64,000 nt of DNA. It comes from Bacteroidota bacterium. Its GTDB lineage: Bacteria; Bacteroidota; Bacteroidia; B-17B0; Aurantibacillaceae. This document shows positions 25,121-34,095 of this stretch, piece after piece (the stretch's first letter is position 1; every line of letters starts with the position of its first letter). Both the position numbers and the translations under genes were made by a program. The notes beneath the pieces are model-generated. The model was not told the origin of the DNA, made no database searches, and was given only the letters and a program-made list of their open reading frames with translations. The stretch is taken from the NCBI GenBank assembly GCA_021156365.1, contig JAJNDK010000007.1:62001-126000 (forward strand), written 5' to 3'.

Positions 25121-26251
25121 TTATTTCTTCAATCCTTTCTCCGCCTTTTTCAGATAAGCCAGCTGTTCATCCACCTGTTTTTGCTGAGAAATGACGGCCT
25201 CATTCATTTTCACAAATATTTCCCTGTATTCGCTGGTATTGGCTCTTGACTTCAATAACAACCTGTTTACGGATTTGTGATTCCGGCTACAGTTCAGGAG
25301 CATTTCCCTTGCTTTTTTGAAATTGGTTTTAGTCGGCTTTTTAACCAGCGTGTTGTTGTGAAAATAGACATAATCATCGTAATAAATACTGCTGGAGATC
25401 AGCTCGCTTGCCGCTGAATTATTAATGAAAATGTCCAGGTTGGAAGCAAAGATCTTGCTGCTGGTATCCGTTTGATAGTAGTGCAGGTAGTCGGTATACT
25501 CGCGTTCTTCTTTTGGGAGTTTCAGATAGGCATGAATACTGTCCCGGTAATTATATTTTTTTTCTATTCCAGGGACCAGGCTGTCTGCCGCAAAACCGCT
25601 CCTGTTGACCGGTGAATTTAATAGCTGCCACATCGGATCCAGCGGAAGATGATCTTTGATAAAAGATTCGGGCCGGCTCAGGAAGTATTTGTCTGAAAAT
25701 TTTTTCACGAGGTTTCCCTTCGGATCAATGTACCCATTGGACCAGGTGACGTCCAGTAATCCCAGGGTACTGTCGATCTTCACAAAATTCCATACGTGCA
25801 GAATGTCCGTAGAGACCACTCCGTCGGGCATTTTGGTATAGCCCAGTACTTTTTCACAGGGAATGGAAGAGGCTGCACAAAATTTCACCATCAGGTTGGA
25901 AATACCTTCGCATACACCCGTTTTTCTTTTGAAAACCGTATCTGCTACCTGCGAAAAATTATTGCTGCCATTCACATTATAGATGCTCATGATCTCCAGG
26001 TCTCTCAGGCGTTTGGTATCATAGCTCACGTTCAGGGCAGTCCAGGTGTAATAAGCACGCACCCTGTCTTCAGTCTTGCTGAAATTCTTATTTACGAAAG
26101 CGGTAACGGAATCAAAACTCTGCTTGTCTTTTTTACTGAACAGGAAAATTTTGTTGTCGATGGAGTTGTAATATTCGATCTTTGAAAATTGTGCAGGGCT
26201 GCAGAGCGGTAGCAGCAGGAGAAGGAAAGGTAGCAGGCACAATCGTTTCAT
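25121..26251 (-). CDS. Secreted transglutaminase-like (papain-fold) protein
   Basis: 376 residues with signal peptide MKRLCLLPFLLLLLPLCSPAQF. A transglutaminase-like core spans about residues 45-175, with the catalytic triad C114 (KTGVCEGISNL), H152 (ILHVWNFVKI) and D167 (GLLDVTWSNG) in the normal order. Family members act as proteases or cross-linking/peptide-cleaving enzymes in the periplasm or at the surface. The C-terminal 200 residues are helical and charged, of unknown role. A -7 box ends 4 nt before the ATG. The primase-like gene follows 9 nt downstream, probably in the same transcript. Confidence 0.88.
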   Translation of the reverse strand: MKRLCLLPFLLLLLPLCSPAQFSKIEYYNSIDNKIFLFSKKDKQSFDSVTAFVNKNFSKTEDRVRAYYTWTALNVSYDTKRLRDLEIMSIYNVNGSNNFSQVADTVFKRKTGVCEGISNLMVKFCAASSIPCEKVLGYTKMPDGVVSTDILHVWNFVKIDSTLGLLDVTWSNGYIDPKGNLVKKFSDKYFLSRPESFIKDHLPLDPMWQLLNSPVNRSGFAADSLVPGIEKKYNYRDSIHAYLKLPKEEREYTDYLHYYQTDTSSKIFASNLDIFINNSAASELISSSIYYDDYVYFHNNTLVKKPTKTNFKKAREMLLNCSRNHKSVNRLLLKSRANTSEYREIFVKMNEAVISQQKQVDEQLAYLKKAEKGLKK

Positions 26252-26255
26252 ACTA

Positions 26256-26263
26256 CAAATTTA
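26256..26263 (-). promoter_or_regulatory. -7 promoter box (TAAATTTG) of the transglutaminase gene
   Basis: Reverse-strand TAAATTTG, ending 4 nt before the ATG at 26251. No good -33 element was found. Confidence 0.45.
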
Positions 26264-26326
26264 ATCTAAAAACGATGGTTTTGCCATTTTCCTTAACGTT
26301 CTTTTGGAAGAAATGCCGCCGAATGC

Positions 26327-26334
26327 TATATTTG
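26327..26334 (+). promoter_or_regulatory. -7 promoter box (TATATTTG) of the PLD lipoprotein gene
   Basis: Exact TAnnTTTG match with a TTTTG about 20 nt upstream (ending 26306) as a -33 element. It ends 5 nt before the ATG at 26340 and lies inside the longer TTG-initiated frame from 26304, ruling that start out. Confidence 0.65.
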
Positions 26335-26339
26335 GATCT

Positions 26340-27872
26340 ATGTTCAAAACACTACTATCTCTATCAGCTTTGTTTCTGCTGGTGTCCTGCTCGGGGGATC
26401 AGCCCCCGCAAACAGTGAAAGCAACACCTGATTTTTGCAGCAGTATTCATCGCAATGATTCGCTGAGTATCACTGAAGCGTTGAAACCGATAGAAGAACA
26501 GATGAAAAACAAAACAGGTGTGTTCGTGTTGGAAGAAGGCGGAACGTCTATGATCACCCGTGCCTGGCTGAGCGAATATGCAGAGAAGAAGATCGATATC
26601 CAGTATTTCATTTTTTCGACGGACAATGTAGGACTCATCGCATTGGATTATATCGTGCGTGCAGCCGACAGGGGAGTGAAGGTGCGGATCCTTCTCGACG
26701 ATATTATGGTGGAGGCAAAAGCACACGATCTGCTGGTACTGGATGCACATGAAAATATTGAAGTGAAGATCTACAACCCGGGTGTGAACCTTGGAAAGAA
26801 CCTGATCGATAAGTATACTATACTGGCGAATGACTTCAGAGGCGCCAACCAACGCATGCACAATAAAACATTTACGGTCGATGATAAAGTGGTGATCACA
26901 GGCGGGCGAAATATTGCGGATGAATACTTTGATTACGATCATGAATACAATTTTCGTGACAGGGATGTGCTGATCCTTGGAAAGGCTGTAGGCCAGGTGG
27001 AGCAATCCTTTGAGCTTTTCTGGAACCATTCCCTCAGTGTAGCGGTAACAGAGGTGGTAACTACAAAAGACACGATCATTACCGGGCATTGTTTTGACAG
27101 GCTGCATCAGTATGCCTGCGATACCCTTAATTTCTGGCCGCAGGTACGGGACAGGATCCAACAGCTTCCACAGGCATTCTCAGCGATCCAACAATCGGGC
27201 GGCCTGGTGTGGCTCGACAGTGTATGTTTTGTTTCGGACTTCCCGGGGAAGAACGATGGCTCGAAACAATTGGAGGGTGGGGGAATGACAACCTTTGAGC
27301 TGATGAAGTTAGTGGCGGAAGCAAAAACATCTGTTGATATTCAATCACCTTATCTGATCACAACGGAGCTTGGACAAAAATTATTCAGGGGTGCTGTGAA
27401 GCGTGGTGTCAGGGTCCGGATCCTCACAAATAGCCTCGCTTCTACCGACAACCTCGAAGCCTTCGGTGGTTACCAGAAATGCAGAAATGCTTTGCTGGAA
27501 ACAGGCATCCGCATCTTCGAGTTCAGGCCGGATGCCCCTGTGCGTTACAAAGTGATGGCAAGTGCCCTGCAAAAGAAACTGAGCTATGCGCCGATATTCG
27601 GACTGCATGCAAAATCAATGGTGGTTGATGGAAAAACTACGGTGATCGGAACGTTTAACCTGGATCCGAGAAGCGCCAATCTCAATACAGAATGTTTTGC
27701 GGTGATCTATTCGGAGCAGATCGCACAGGGAGTACTGAAAGGGATGGAGGAGGAATTCAAACCGGAAAATGCCTGGGAAACGACGAAGACCTATAACCCG
27801 GATGCCCTTGCCGGCAAACAAAAAAACACCGATTTGATCCACAAAAAACTGATCCCGAAAGAAATTCTTTAA
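26340..27872 (+). CDS. Phospholipase D family lipoprotein (cardiolipin synthase-like)
   Basis: 510 residues from the ATG at 26340. A lipoprotein signal MFKTLLSLSALFLLVSC gives a lipid-modified C17. Two HKD active sites are complete: H174-x-K176-x4-D181 (MHNKTFTVDDK) and H424-x-K426-x4-D431 (LHAKSMVVDGK), the second followed by GTFNLDPRS. Such proteins transfer phosphatidyl groups (cardiolipin synthesis) or hydrolyse phospholipids. As a lipoprotein this one would act in the periplasm or on the outer-membrane inner leaflet, which fits the PLDc_2 'YmdC/ClsC-like' group. It stands alone with its own promoter. Confidence 0.93.
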   Translation: MFKTLLSLSALFLLVSCSGDQPPQTVKATPDFCSSIHRNDSLSITEALKPIEEQMKNKTGVFVLEEGGTSMITRAWLSEYAEKKIDIQYFIFSTDNVGLIALDYIVRAADRGVKVRILLDDIMVEAKAHDLLVLDAHENIEVKIYNPGVNLGKNLIDKYTILANDFRGANQRMHNKTFTVDDKVVITGGRNIADEYFDYDHEYNFRDRDVLILGKAVGQVEQSFELFWNHSLSVAVTEVVTTKDTIITGHCFDRLHQYACDTLNFWPQVRDRIQQLPQAFSAIQQSGGLVWLDSVCFVSDFPGKNDGSKQLEGGGMTTFELMKLVAEAKTSVDIQSPYLITTELGQKLFRGAVKRGVRVRILTNSLASTDNLEAFGGYQKCRNALLETGIRIFEFRPDAPVRYKVMASALQKKLSYAPIFGLHAKSMVVDGKTTVIGTFNLDPRSANLNTECFAVIYSEQIAQGVLKGMEEEFKPENAWETTKTYNPDALAGKQKNTDLIHKKLIPKEIL

Positions 27873-27933
27873 GCGCTTATCTAAAATTGTTGTGCATTAA
27901 CAAATCTTCAAACCACAGACCTCCTGCGCTTCG

Positions 27934-27941
27934 TATATTTG
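27934..27941 (+). promoter_or_regulatory. -7 promoter box (TATATTTG)
   Basis: Exact TAnnTTTG match ending 16 nt before the ATG at 27958. Confidence 0.6.
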
Positions 27942-27957
27942 TATAAATAAGAACAGC

Positions 27958-28386
27958 ATGTATACTACCCGCATTCTCTCTTCCGTCGCATTGTTTTGTG
28001 CAATTTTTTTCAGTGGCAACATCAATGCCCAATCCACCGAGCTCTCTGTAGCCGGATCATCTGACAACCTTTATTTTCTTCCTGTCGAAGAAGAGCCTTC
28101 TTACAAAGGTGACCCCGATTCTTTAGTGCATTTCATCAGTTCCGGCATCGCTTATCCGCAGGATGCCATCGATAAGAATGTTTCGGGAACCGTTTACGTC
28201 TCCTTCGTGATCCTCGAAAACGGAGAATTGAGTGATGTAAAAGTGTTCAAAGGTATTGGCAGCGGCTGTGATGAAGAAGCAGTCCGCGTTATCAAAATGA
28301 CAAGCGGTCGCTGGTTACCAGGCCGCCAGAAAGGCAAGACCGTGAAAGTGTTTTACAACCTGCCGGTCCGTTTTTCACTAACATAG
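27958..28386 (+). CDS. Secreted TonB C-terminal domain protein (copy 1)
   Basis: 142 residues: a cleavable signal peptide (MYTTRILSSVALFCAIFFSGNINAQS), a short linker, then a TonB_C domain (about residues 50-142). The domain has GIAYPQDAIDKNVSGTVYVSFVILENGELSDVKVFKG and CDEEAVRVIKMTSGRWLPGRQKGKTVKVFYNLPVRF, the usual YP..A...G.V.V.F.v...G.....v. pattern. Unlike a true TonB it has no retained membrane anchor and no proline-rich spacer. It cannot couple ExbBD to a receptor in the classical way and may be a soluble periplasmic partner. A paralogue follows with its own promoter box. Confidence 0.87.
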   Translation: MYTTRILSSVALFCAIFFSGNINAQSTELSVAGSSDNLYFLPVEEEPSYKGDPDSLVHFISSGIAYPQDAIDKNVSGTVYVSFVILENGELSDVKVFKGIGSGCDEEAVRVIKMTSGRWLPGRQKGKTVKVFYNLPVRFSLT

Positions 28387-28458
28387 ACTTTTTCGACCAC
28401 TTATCAAGTTTGTTCAGCCACTTATCAGTTGCTGCTTTTTATTCCCATGTGCATGCAA

Positions 28459-28466
28459 TAGCTTTG
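28459..28466 (+). promoter_or_regulatory. -7 promoter box (TAGCTTTG)
   Basis: Exact TAnnTTTG match ending 10 nt before the ATG at 28477. Confidence 0.55.
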
Positions 28467-28476
28467 CTCAAAAAAA

Positions 28477-28911
28477 ATGAGAAGATCTGTTGCATCGTAT
28501 CTGCTGTCTGTTTTGTTTGCCTGTTTTTTTACGATCGGTATGCAGGCGCAGGTGGACGCGATCAAAGTAGATGAAAACAAGGTATTTGAGTTCATGGACC
28601 TGGACGAAAAGCCTGTCTTCAGGAAGGATGTATCGGACAGCTATGATTCGCTCAGGCGGTATGTACAGGACCAGATTGTTTACCCAAACGAAGCACTTAA
28701 GTACCATGCCTTGGGAAGGGTTTACGTTTCCTATGTGGTGCTGGAAGATGGAAAAGTGGATCAGGTAAAGATACTTAAAGGCCTTGGGTATGGACTTGAT
28801 CAAGAGGCAATGCGGGTGATCAGATTGACAAGCGGCCTATGGACTCCGGGAAAGAAAAACGGAAAACCGGTAAAAGTGCGGATGAGCCTCCCGATAAAGT
28901 TTGCCATGTAA
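28477..28911 (+). CDS. Secreted TonB C-terminal domain protein (copy 2)
   Basis: 144 residues with signal peptide MRRSVASYLLSVLFACFFTIGMQAQ and a TonB_C domain (about 50-144): IVYPNEALKYHALGRVYVSYVVLEDGKVDQVKILKG, then LDQEAMRVIRLTSGLWTPGKKNGKPVKVRMSLPIKF. It is clearly paralogous to the gene 90 nt upstream and shares the signal-peptide/no-anchor architecture and the TSG-x-W-xPG-x-K signature, but the linkers have diverged. The two form a tandem pair of independently transcribed genes. Confidence 0.86.
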   Translation: MRRSVASYLLSVLFACFFTIGMQAQVDAIKVDENKVFEFMDLDEKPVFRKDVSDSYDSLRRYVQDQIVYPNEALKYHALGRVYVSYVVLEDGKVDQVKILKGLGYGLDQEAMRVIRLTSGLWTPGKKNGKPVKVRMSLPIKFAM

Positions 28912-29040
28912 AGCCGCAAATCAGTGAATTTTTTTTTGATGGCTTACGGAACGTATAAAATTGGTAAGGAACTGATTTAAAGAGGGGTCAGCGGAGCGTT
29001 TTAACAAAACTATCCTACTGTTTTTTTCATTATCTTTACT

Positions 29041-29048
29041 TACATTTG
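29041..29048 (+). promoter_or_regulatory. -7 promoter box (TACATTTG) of the lipoprotein/barrel/cargo operon
   Basis: Exact TAnnTTTG match ending 12 nt before the ATG at 29061. Confidence 0.6.
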
Positions 29049-29060
29049 TGAGCTTAGCAT

Positions 29061-30662
29061 ATGAAAATATATATAATACCGGTTCTTGCTTCTATCCTGT
29101 TTTTTTCCTGCAAAAAGGAGAAGCCGTATTGGGATACGGATATTGTGGCTCCGGTAGCTACTTCATCGCTCAATCTTACCAACCTCTTCCCGGATACACT
29201 CCTGGAGTCCAATTCGGACGGCAGTCTGAAGATCGCCCTGGAAACGGATCTCTTCAAGCTTGCAGCCGATACCCTGCTGAAATTGCCGGATACCACATTT
29301 GAGAATGTATATATCCCTTTTACTTTTCCGGGTTTTTACACCTATCAGCCTAATGATAATATCAATTTCCTTCCAAACAATGAAGTGAAATTCGATATAG
29401 CTAATGGTGTAAAGCTGAAAGAGGCGATCATTCGTTCAGGAAAGCTGCATATCGAGATCTACAATCCCTTAAGGCAGCCTACTATTTTTACCTGTTCGGT
29501 ACTTTCCGCCAAACTGAACAATGTACCGTTGAGTATCGCTATGCAAATGCCGGCAGGTACCCAGGCTTCACCCGCTTACCGCGATACTTTTGTAGATGTG
29601 AGCAATTATCGTGTTGATTTTTCAGGAGCTATCGGCAATCAATCCAATACCGTTATTGAGAATATGGCTGTACTGATCTCTCCTGCCGCAACGGCGGATA
29701 CTTTAAAATATGGAGATACATTACGCACCAATATTACCTTCGTAGATATTGTTCCGCAGTTCGGACGGGGATATTTCGGAACGCAGACACTTAACTTAGG
29801 ACCGGATACCACTGTGTTCGATGTTTTCAACCAGATCAGCAGCGGTACATTAGGACTCGATGAAGCCACGATCGAATTGCTGGTATCTAACCAGTTTGGT
29901 ATCGATCTCCGGAGCACTATCACTGCATTGCAATCATTGAACCCGCAAAACGCTACGGTGACACTTACAGGCCCGAGCATTGGTTCTTCTTTTAATGTGG
30001 GCAGGGCTACAGCAACAGGAAATCCTGCTTCGCCGGTAATACCTTATAACAAGACACTGGTATACAACGAGCTGAATTCCAATCTTACGCAATTCATTGG
30101 TAATCTGCCGCGCAGCATTTCCTATTCGCTCAATTCACAGCTGAATCCGTTGGGCAATGTTTCGGGATTCAACGATTTTGTTTACTACGGAACTTCGCTG
30201 AGCGCCCGGATGAAAGCAGAGATACCATTGAAGTTTTCGGCTAACAATATTGTTCTGTTGGATACTACTGAATTTGACGTGTCTTCTCTTACCGAACAGA
30301 TCGACAATGTGAACGAAGGGAAACTGAGATTACGTGCTACGAATTCTTATCCTTTTAATCTTTCACTCACGGGTGTGTTGCTCGATGAGAACAACAATCC
30401 TATTGAAACACTGATAAGCGGACCGAATAATGTGATCCTGTCTCCGAATGTGGACGGAAACGGCATTAGTGTGGGATCACGCGAGACCTGGCTGGAGATC
30501 CCTTTCGATCGCAGTAAGCTTGAAAGTATGAAGAAAGCTAAGAAGATCGCATATTACATTGGTTTCAATACTACTAACCAGCCAAATTCGGTCACCTTCC
30601 TGAATTCATATAAGCTGGATCTTTTATTAACTGCGGACTTTAATTATTCTGTCAACAAGTGA
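29061..30662 (+). CDS. Large surface or periplasmic lipoprotein of unknown function
   Basis: 533 residues with a lipoprotein signal MKIYIIPVLASILFFSC (lipobox LFFSC, modified C17) followed by a short KKEKPYWDTD spacer. The mature protein is almost entirely beta-rich with many TDT/DTT and IxLxxTxF repeats (LDEATIELLVSN, AEIPLKFSANNIVLLDTTEFDVSS), resembling immunoglobulin-like or BON-type strand ladders. It begins a three-gene operon with an outer-membrane barrel (4-nt overlap, GTGA) and a T9SS cargo, so it may be a lipoprotein partner of that barrel. No catalytic motif seen. Confidence 0.75.
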   Translation: MKIYIIPVLASILFFSCKKEKPYWDTDIVAPVATSSLNLTNLFPDTLLESNSDGSLKIALETDLFKLAADTLLKLPDTTFENVYIPFTFPGFYTYQPNDNINFLPNNEVKFDIANGVKLKEAIIRSGKLHIEIYNPLRQPTIFTCSVLSAKLNNVPLSIAMQMPAGTQASPAYRDTFVDVSNYRVDFSGAIGNQSNTVIENMAVLISPAATADTLKYGDTLRTNITFVDIVPQFGRGYFGTQTLNLGPDTTVFDVFNQISSGTLGLDEATIELLVSNQFGIDLRSTITALQSLNPQNATVTLTGPSIGSSFNVGRATATGNPASPVIPYNKTLVYNELNSNLTQFIGNLPRSISYSLNSQLNPLGNVSGFNDFVYYGTSLSARMKAEIPLKFSANNIVLLDTTEFDVSSLTEQIDNVNEGKLRLRATNSYPFNLSLTGVLLDENNNPIETLISGPNNVILSPNVDGNGISVGSRETWLEIPFDRSKLESMKKAKKIAYYIGFNTTNQPNSVTFLNSYKLDLLLTADFNYSVNK

Positions 30663-31912
30663 GAAATTCTTTTTTTATACTCTCCGTCATTCTATTGCTG
30701 TGCAGTACTTCAGTAACGAAAGCCCAATTCGGTATTGCCTTCATGGATTATGTGGAAAACAAACGCAGCATTAATCTTGGAGCTGAATACGAGATCAACT
30801 CGGATTTCCTTTCCAATGATTTCATTAACCGTTTTTATCTCGGGGGATATATTGATAAAAGCATGAAAGACCGGCAAATGGGCAGGCTTTCGGGCTCCAA
30901 CGTGATCGGTGGTCTTGTGAATACACATCTCACTGCGTTTTTCGGAAAAGACAGCAGTCGCTATCGTTTTTTAGTAGGTGTTAATCATCGTCAGTTCTTT
31001 AATGCTTCGATCACCGATGATACCTATATGCTGGGTTTTTACGGGAATAAACAATTCCAGGGAGAGTCGGCGAATCTCGGGAAATCCGAAGTGAATAACT
31101 ACACTTTCCAGGAATACAAAATGGGGTTCGTTATTGACGGGATCGATACATCCAAAGCGATCATGGGTATGGCATTATCGTACCTTCAGGGGCAGAATTT
31201 TATCCGTCTTCGTACCAATGACTCGCAAATGAACACAGCCGCAGATGCTTCCTCTATCAGTCTTTCCACAGATGCCGAATTGTCCCTCAGTGATACAGCT
31301 GCAAAAAAATGGACCGACTATACAGGAGGGGGGATGAGTGCAGAATTTTTTGCACAAACGCCTTACACATCAAGGTTAGGAAAAAGTAAATTCTTTTTAT
31401 CTGTTTCCAATCTTGGTTTTATCCGCTGGAGCGATCAGTCTCTCAATTACAAAGCGGATTCTACTTTTACGTTTTCGGGGGTGAATGTGAGCAATGTGTT
31501 CGACCTTCGCGATTCTACACTGAATGCTATCTCTCTCGATTCGATCGTTACTAATTCCACCAGCTTAACGCGCGCGCATACATCCACTAACCTGCCGGTT
31601 ACTTTCCTGATCATCCATAAGATCCGTTTTAATAAACTGTTCGAGCTTACCAATGGTTTCCGCCATTTGTTCAATGCCAATTACAAGCCTTATTTATTTG
31701 TAGACGGAGCTTTTTATATATCGAAGAACTTCGCAACCAATGTGCATGTGGGTTTTGGAGGCTATGGAAAACTAAGTGGTGGTATCGGAATAAATATAAA
31801 TATTAAAGATCATTTTGTCTTAAAGTTAGGTTCCAACAGCCTGCAGGGTTTTGTAGCGCCGAAGAGCACACTGGGACAAAGCGCGTATTGCACCGTTTCC
31901 TATAAATTCTAA
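30659..31912 (+). CDS. Outer-membrane beta-barrel protein (DUF5723-like)
   Basis: 417 residues beginning with GTG in a GTGA overlap with the preceding stop, indicating translational coupling. Signal peptide MRNSFFILSVILLLCSTSVTKAQF. Barrel-like alternation and phrases typical of DUF5723 proteins are visible: GRLSGSNVIGGLVNTHLTAFFG, FFLSVSNLGFIRWSDQSLNYKAD, and a C-terminal INIKDHFVLKLGSNS...CTVSYKF with terminal aromatic F. It is probably embedded in the outer membrane. Its partners are the upstream lipoprotein and the T9SS cargo 6 nt downstream. Confidence 0.75.
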   Translation: MRNSFFILSVILLLCSTSVTKAQFGIAFMDYVENKRSINLGAEYEINSDFLSNDFINRFYLGGYIDKSMKDRQMGRLSGSNVIGGLVNTHLTAFFGKDSSRYRFLVGVNHRQFFNASITDDTYMLGFYGNKQFQGESANLGKSEVNNYTFQEYKMGFVIDGIDTSKAIMGMALSYLQGQNFIRLRTNDSQMNTAADASSISLSTDAELSLSDTAAKKWTDYTGGGMSAEFFAQTPYTSRLGKSKFFLSVSNLGFIRWSDQSLNYKADSTFTFSGVNVSNVFDLRDSTLNAISLDSIVTNSTSLTRAHTSTNLPVTFLIIHKIRFNKLFELTNGFRHLFNANYKPYLFVDGAFYISKNFATNVHVGFGGYGKLSGGIGININIKDHFVLKLGSNSLQGFVAPKSTLGQSAYCTVSYKF

Positions 31913-31917
31913 ACAAC

Positions 31918-33426
31918 ATGAGAATCATACGGATCATACTTTTTGCCATTGTCTCTTTCCAGGCAGTAGCACAACAGCCACTGAGATACAGAATCTATGG
32001 AGGAGCGAACCAGGATGAAGCCGAAGATTTTGTGGAAACACACGACAAAGGTTTCCTGATCTGCGGATCTTCCAGCAGCTTTGGGCAGGGGGCCAGCTCT
32101 GTTTATGTAATAAAAACCGACAGCAACGGGATCTTCAAATGGGGACAAACCTATGGATGGATCAATTCGGATCGTGGAATGAGCATTCAAAATACACCCG
32201 ATCATGGCGCCTTTATTTCGGGCTTCAGCAATTCATTCAATAATTTTGATTACGATGCGTATGTGGTAAGAATAGATTCAGACGGTGTTTTTCAATGGCA
32301 GCGTACCTATGGAGGAAACGATTGGGATTTTTTGTATGCTTCGTATCCGACTCCCGACAGTGGTTTAGTGTTGGTAGGTGAAACCTATAGCGATACACAG
32401 GGAGATGCGGATGCGTATATGATCCGGATCAATAAATCAGGTGACGTGGTGTGGTCCCGAAAACTGGGAACAGCTTACCATGAACGTTTCAATTCGGTTA
32501 CGATCATGGAAAACAGTATTTATGCCTGTGGAAAAATAACAGATCCGGCCACCATGACATCCGCCATGCTGATCGCACGTTATTCTCCCGACGGTACGTT
32601 TATCGACAGTAGCATGATACATCCGGTACCGGGCCGGAATTACGAATTGAGCTCTATTACCAATGCTTCCTATAGCGATCTCCTGCTAAGCGGTGGGCTT
32701 GTGGATCCGGGTGCTCCCGCCGGTGCCCAGCAGGCAGAGATCCGGATGCGTATCGATACGAACCTTACGGTTATGTGGCTGGAGTCGCCCGCCAACCTGG
32801 GAGCTACCAAAGTCTGCAGACACACGTTTGAAGACAACAGGGGGCATATGATGTGTACTTATACAGTGAACGGAGGGAACGGAAAAACTGCTATGTTCCT
32901 TGCTGATTTTAATGCCGGCAATGGATATGTGTATGGCCAGACCTATGGCGGTCTCGAAGAAGAGGAAGGGGTAAAAGGAATGATCACTTCACGCAATACC
33001 CTCGCTTTTCTGGGCAATACATACAGCTGGGGGCACGGGGATCAGGATTACTGGCTGGTATTGTTTAAGGCTGATACGCTTATCAGCGATGCGGGAATGC
33101 CGTCAAGCGCTTTTTATTATCATATGGATACGATCTATCTGTCGCCTATCGGCCTTAAAGAAATTGCATCTTCTGAAACAAAACTGTTCCCGAATCCTGT
33201 TTCAAACAACGGAGTGCTGACGATAATTCATGATCCTTCTACAGCAAATTTCAGCTCCATCGAATTACTGGACATACAGGGACGAAAACTTGGGGCTGTT
33301 GCGATTGACAATGCAGAAGAATTCTATTTCGATCTTCGTGATCTTACTCTTGCTACAGGTATGTATATCGTACGTTTGAAAGGCGATGAGGCTGTTCAGA
33401 CCATAAAGATCTCCGTGCAGGATTAG
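31918..33426 (+). CDS. T9SS-exported beta-propeller-like protein with type A sorting domain
   Basis: 502 residues: signal peptide MRIIRIILFAIVSFQAVAQQ, then repeated blades of the kind (F/Y)G(G)xxxDxAxxxxxTxDGGFLxxGxSxSxGxGxxDxYVIKxDxxGxxxWxxTYGG (about residues 25-380), and a C-terminal sorting domain of about 90 residues (TKLFPNPVSNNGVLTI...LDIQGRKLG...LATGMYIVRLKG). The repeats resemble secreted surface propellers of Bacteroidota, so export to the surface is well supported. It is the third gene of a lipoprotein/barrel/cargo operon. Ligand or substrate unknown. Confidence 0.88.
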   Translation: MRIIRIILFAIVSFQAVAQQPLRYRIYGGANQDEAEDFVETHDKGFLICGSSSSFGQGASSVYVIKTDSNGIFKWGQTYGWINSDRGMSIQNTPDHGAFISGFSNSFNNFDYDAYVVRIDSDGVFQWQRTYGGNDWDFLYASYPTPDSGLVLVGETYSDTQGDADAYMIRINKSGDVVWSRKLGTAYHERFNSVTIMENSIYACGKITDPATMTSAMLIARYSPDGTFIDSSMIHPVPGRNYELSSITNASYSDLLLSGGLVDPGAPAGAQQAEIRMRIDTNLTVMWLESPANLGATKVCRHTFEDNRGHMMCTYTVNGGNGKTAMFLADFNAGNGYVYGQTYGGLEEEEGVKGMITSRNTLAFLGNTYSWGHGDQDYWLVLFKADTLISDAGMPSSAFYYHMDTIYLSPIGLKEIASSETKLFPNPVSNNGVLTIIHDPSTANFSSIELLDIQGRKLGAVAIDNAEEFYFDLRDLTLATGMYIVRLKGDEAVQTIKISVQD

Positions 33427-33480
33427 GATATCTTAACATCTGCCCCTACGCTTTTTTTCGTAAATATGTAAAACCAAATC

Positions 33481-33993
33481 ATGAAAAAGCGAGCGATCAT
33501 CTTATTTTTCAGTTGTTGCAGCATCCTGGCTTCCTGCCAGAATAACAGCAATAAACCAGTAAATCAAAAACCAGCAGGTATGGAAACAGATAAAGTAGTG
33601 AAAACAGAAGAGGAGTGGAAAAAGATCCTGACTCCCGAACAATACGAAATAATCCGCAAAAAAGGAACAGAGGCACCGTTCAGCGGCAAGTACGATGCGA
33701 CCTTTGAAAAAGGCACTTATACCTGCGCTGCCTGTGACTTTGAGCTGTTCAAATCCGATATGAAATTCGATTCGCGTTGTGGATGGCCGAGCTTTGATAA
33801 TGAAATAGCCGGCGATCGCGTGAAAAAAGTGAAAGACTTCACACATGGAATGGTACGTACGGAAATTCTCTGCGCGCGTTGTGGCGGTCACCTCGGGCAC
33901 ATTTTTGATGATGGCCCTACTGCTACCGGTAACAGGTACTGCGTAAATTCCGTTTCTATTCATTTCATTCCGGATACAACGAAAACGAAATAA
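33481..33993 (+). CDS. msrB: Peptide-methionine (R)-S-oxide reductase, lipoprotein form
   Basis: 170 residues. A lipoprotein signal (lipobox LASC19 in FSCCSILASCQN) places it outside the cytoplasm. The MsrB domain (about 42-165) has four zinc ligands C82/C85 and C131/C134 (TCAACDFEL, CARCGGHLGH), CGWPSF, and catalytic C154 in NRYCVNSVSIHF. It reduces methionine R-sulfoxide in oxidised envelope proteins, using an electron donor not encoded here. A strong terminator follows. Confidence 0.95.
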   Translation: MKKRAIILFFSCCSILASCQNNSNKPVNQKPAGMETDKVVKTEEEWKKILTPEQYEIIRKKGTEAPFSGKYDATFEKGTYTCAACDFELFKSDMKFDSRCGWPSFDNEIAGDRVKKVKDFTHGMVRTEILCARCGGHLGHIFDDGPTATGNRYCVNSVSIHFIPDTTKTK

Positions 33994-34014
33994 GTACGAA
34001 TGTTAAAAAATCTG

Positions 34015-34049
34015 ATCCCTGTTTGTTAAAAAGCAGGGATTATTTTTTT
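34015..34049 (+). terminator. Rho-independent terminator after msrB
   Basis: Arms ATCCCTG (34015-34021) and CAGGGAT (34034-34040) around a 12-nt loop, followed by a run of T. Confidence 0.85.
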
Positions 34050-34060
34050 AATTAAAATAG

Positions 34061-34082
34061 TATTTAGACATTTGTCTAAATA
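34061..34082. promoter_or_regulatory. 22-bp perfect inverted repeat: candidate operator of the ArsR/SdpR-type regulator
   Basis: TATTTAGACA and TGTCTAAATA are separated by TT. The site overlaps a one-mismatch -7 box (GACATTTG, 34067-34074) and lies just before the regulator gene, so autoregulation by promoter occlusion is likely. The TTG at 34072 sits inside the site, so translation more probably starts at GTG 34096. Confidence 0.75.
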
Positions 34083-34095
34083 TTTAATTAATCAG

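Noticed and set aside
26304-26339. N-terminal extension of the PLD lipoprotein
   Set aside because: It contains the promoter box and would bury the lipoprotein signal; the start is 26340.
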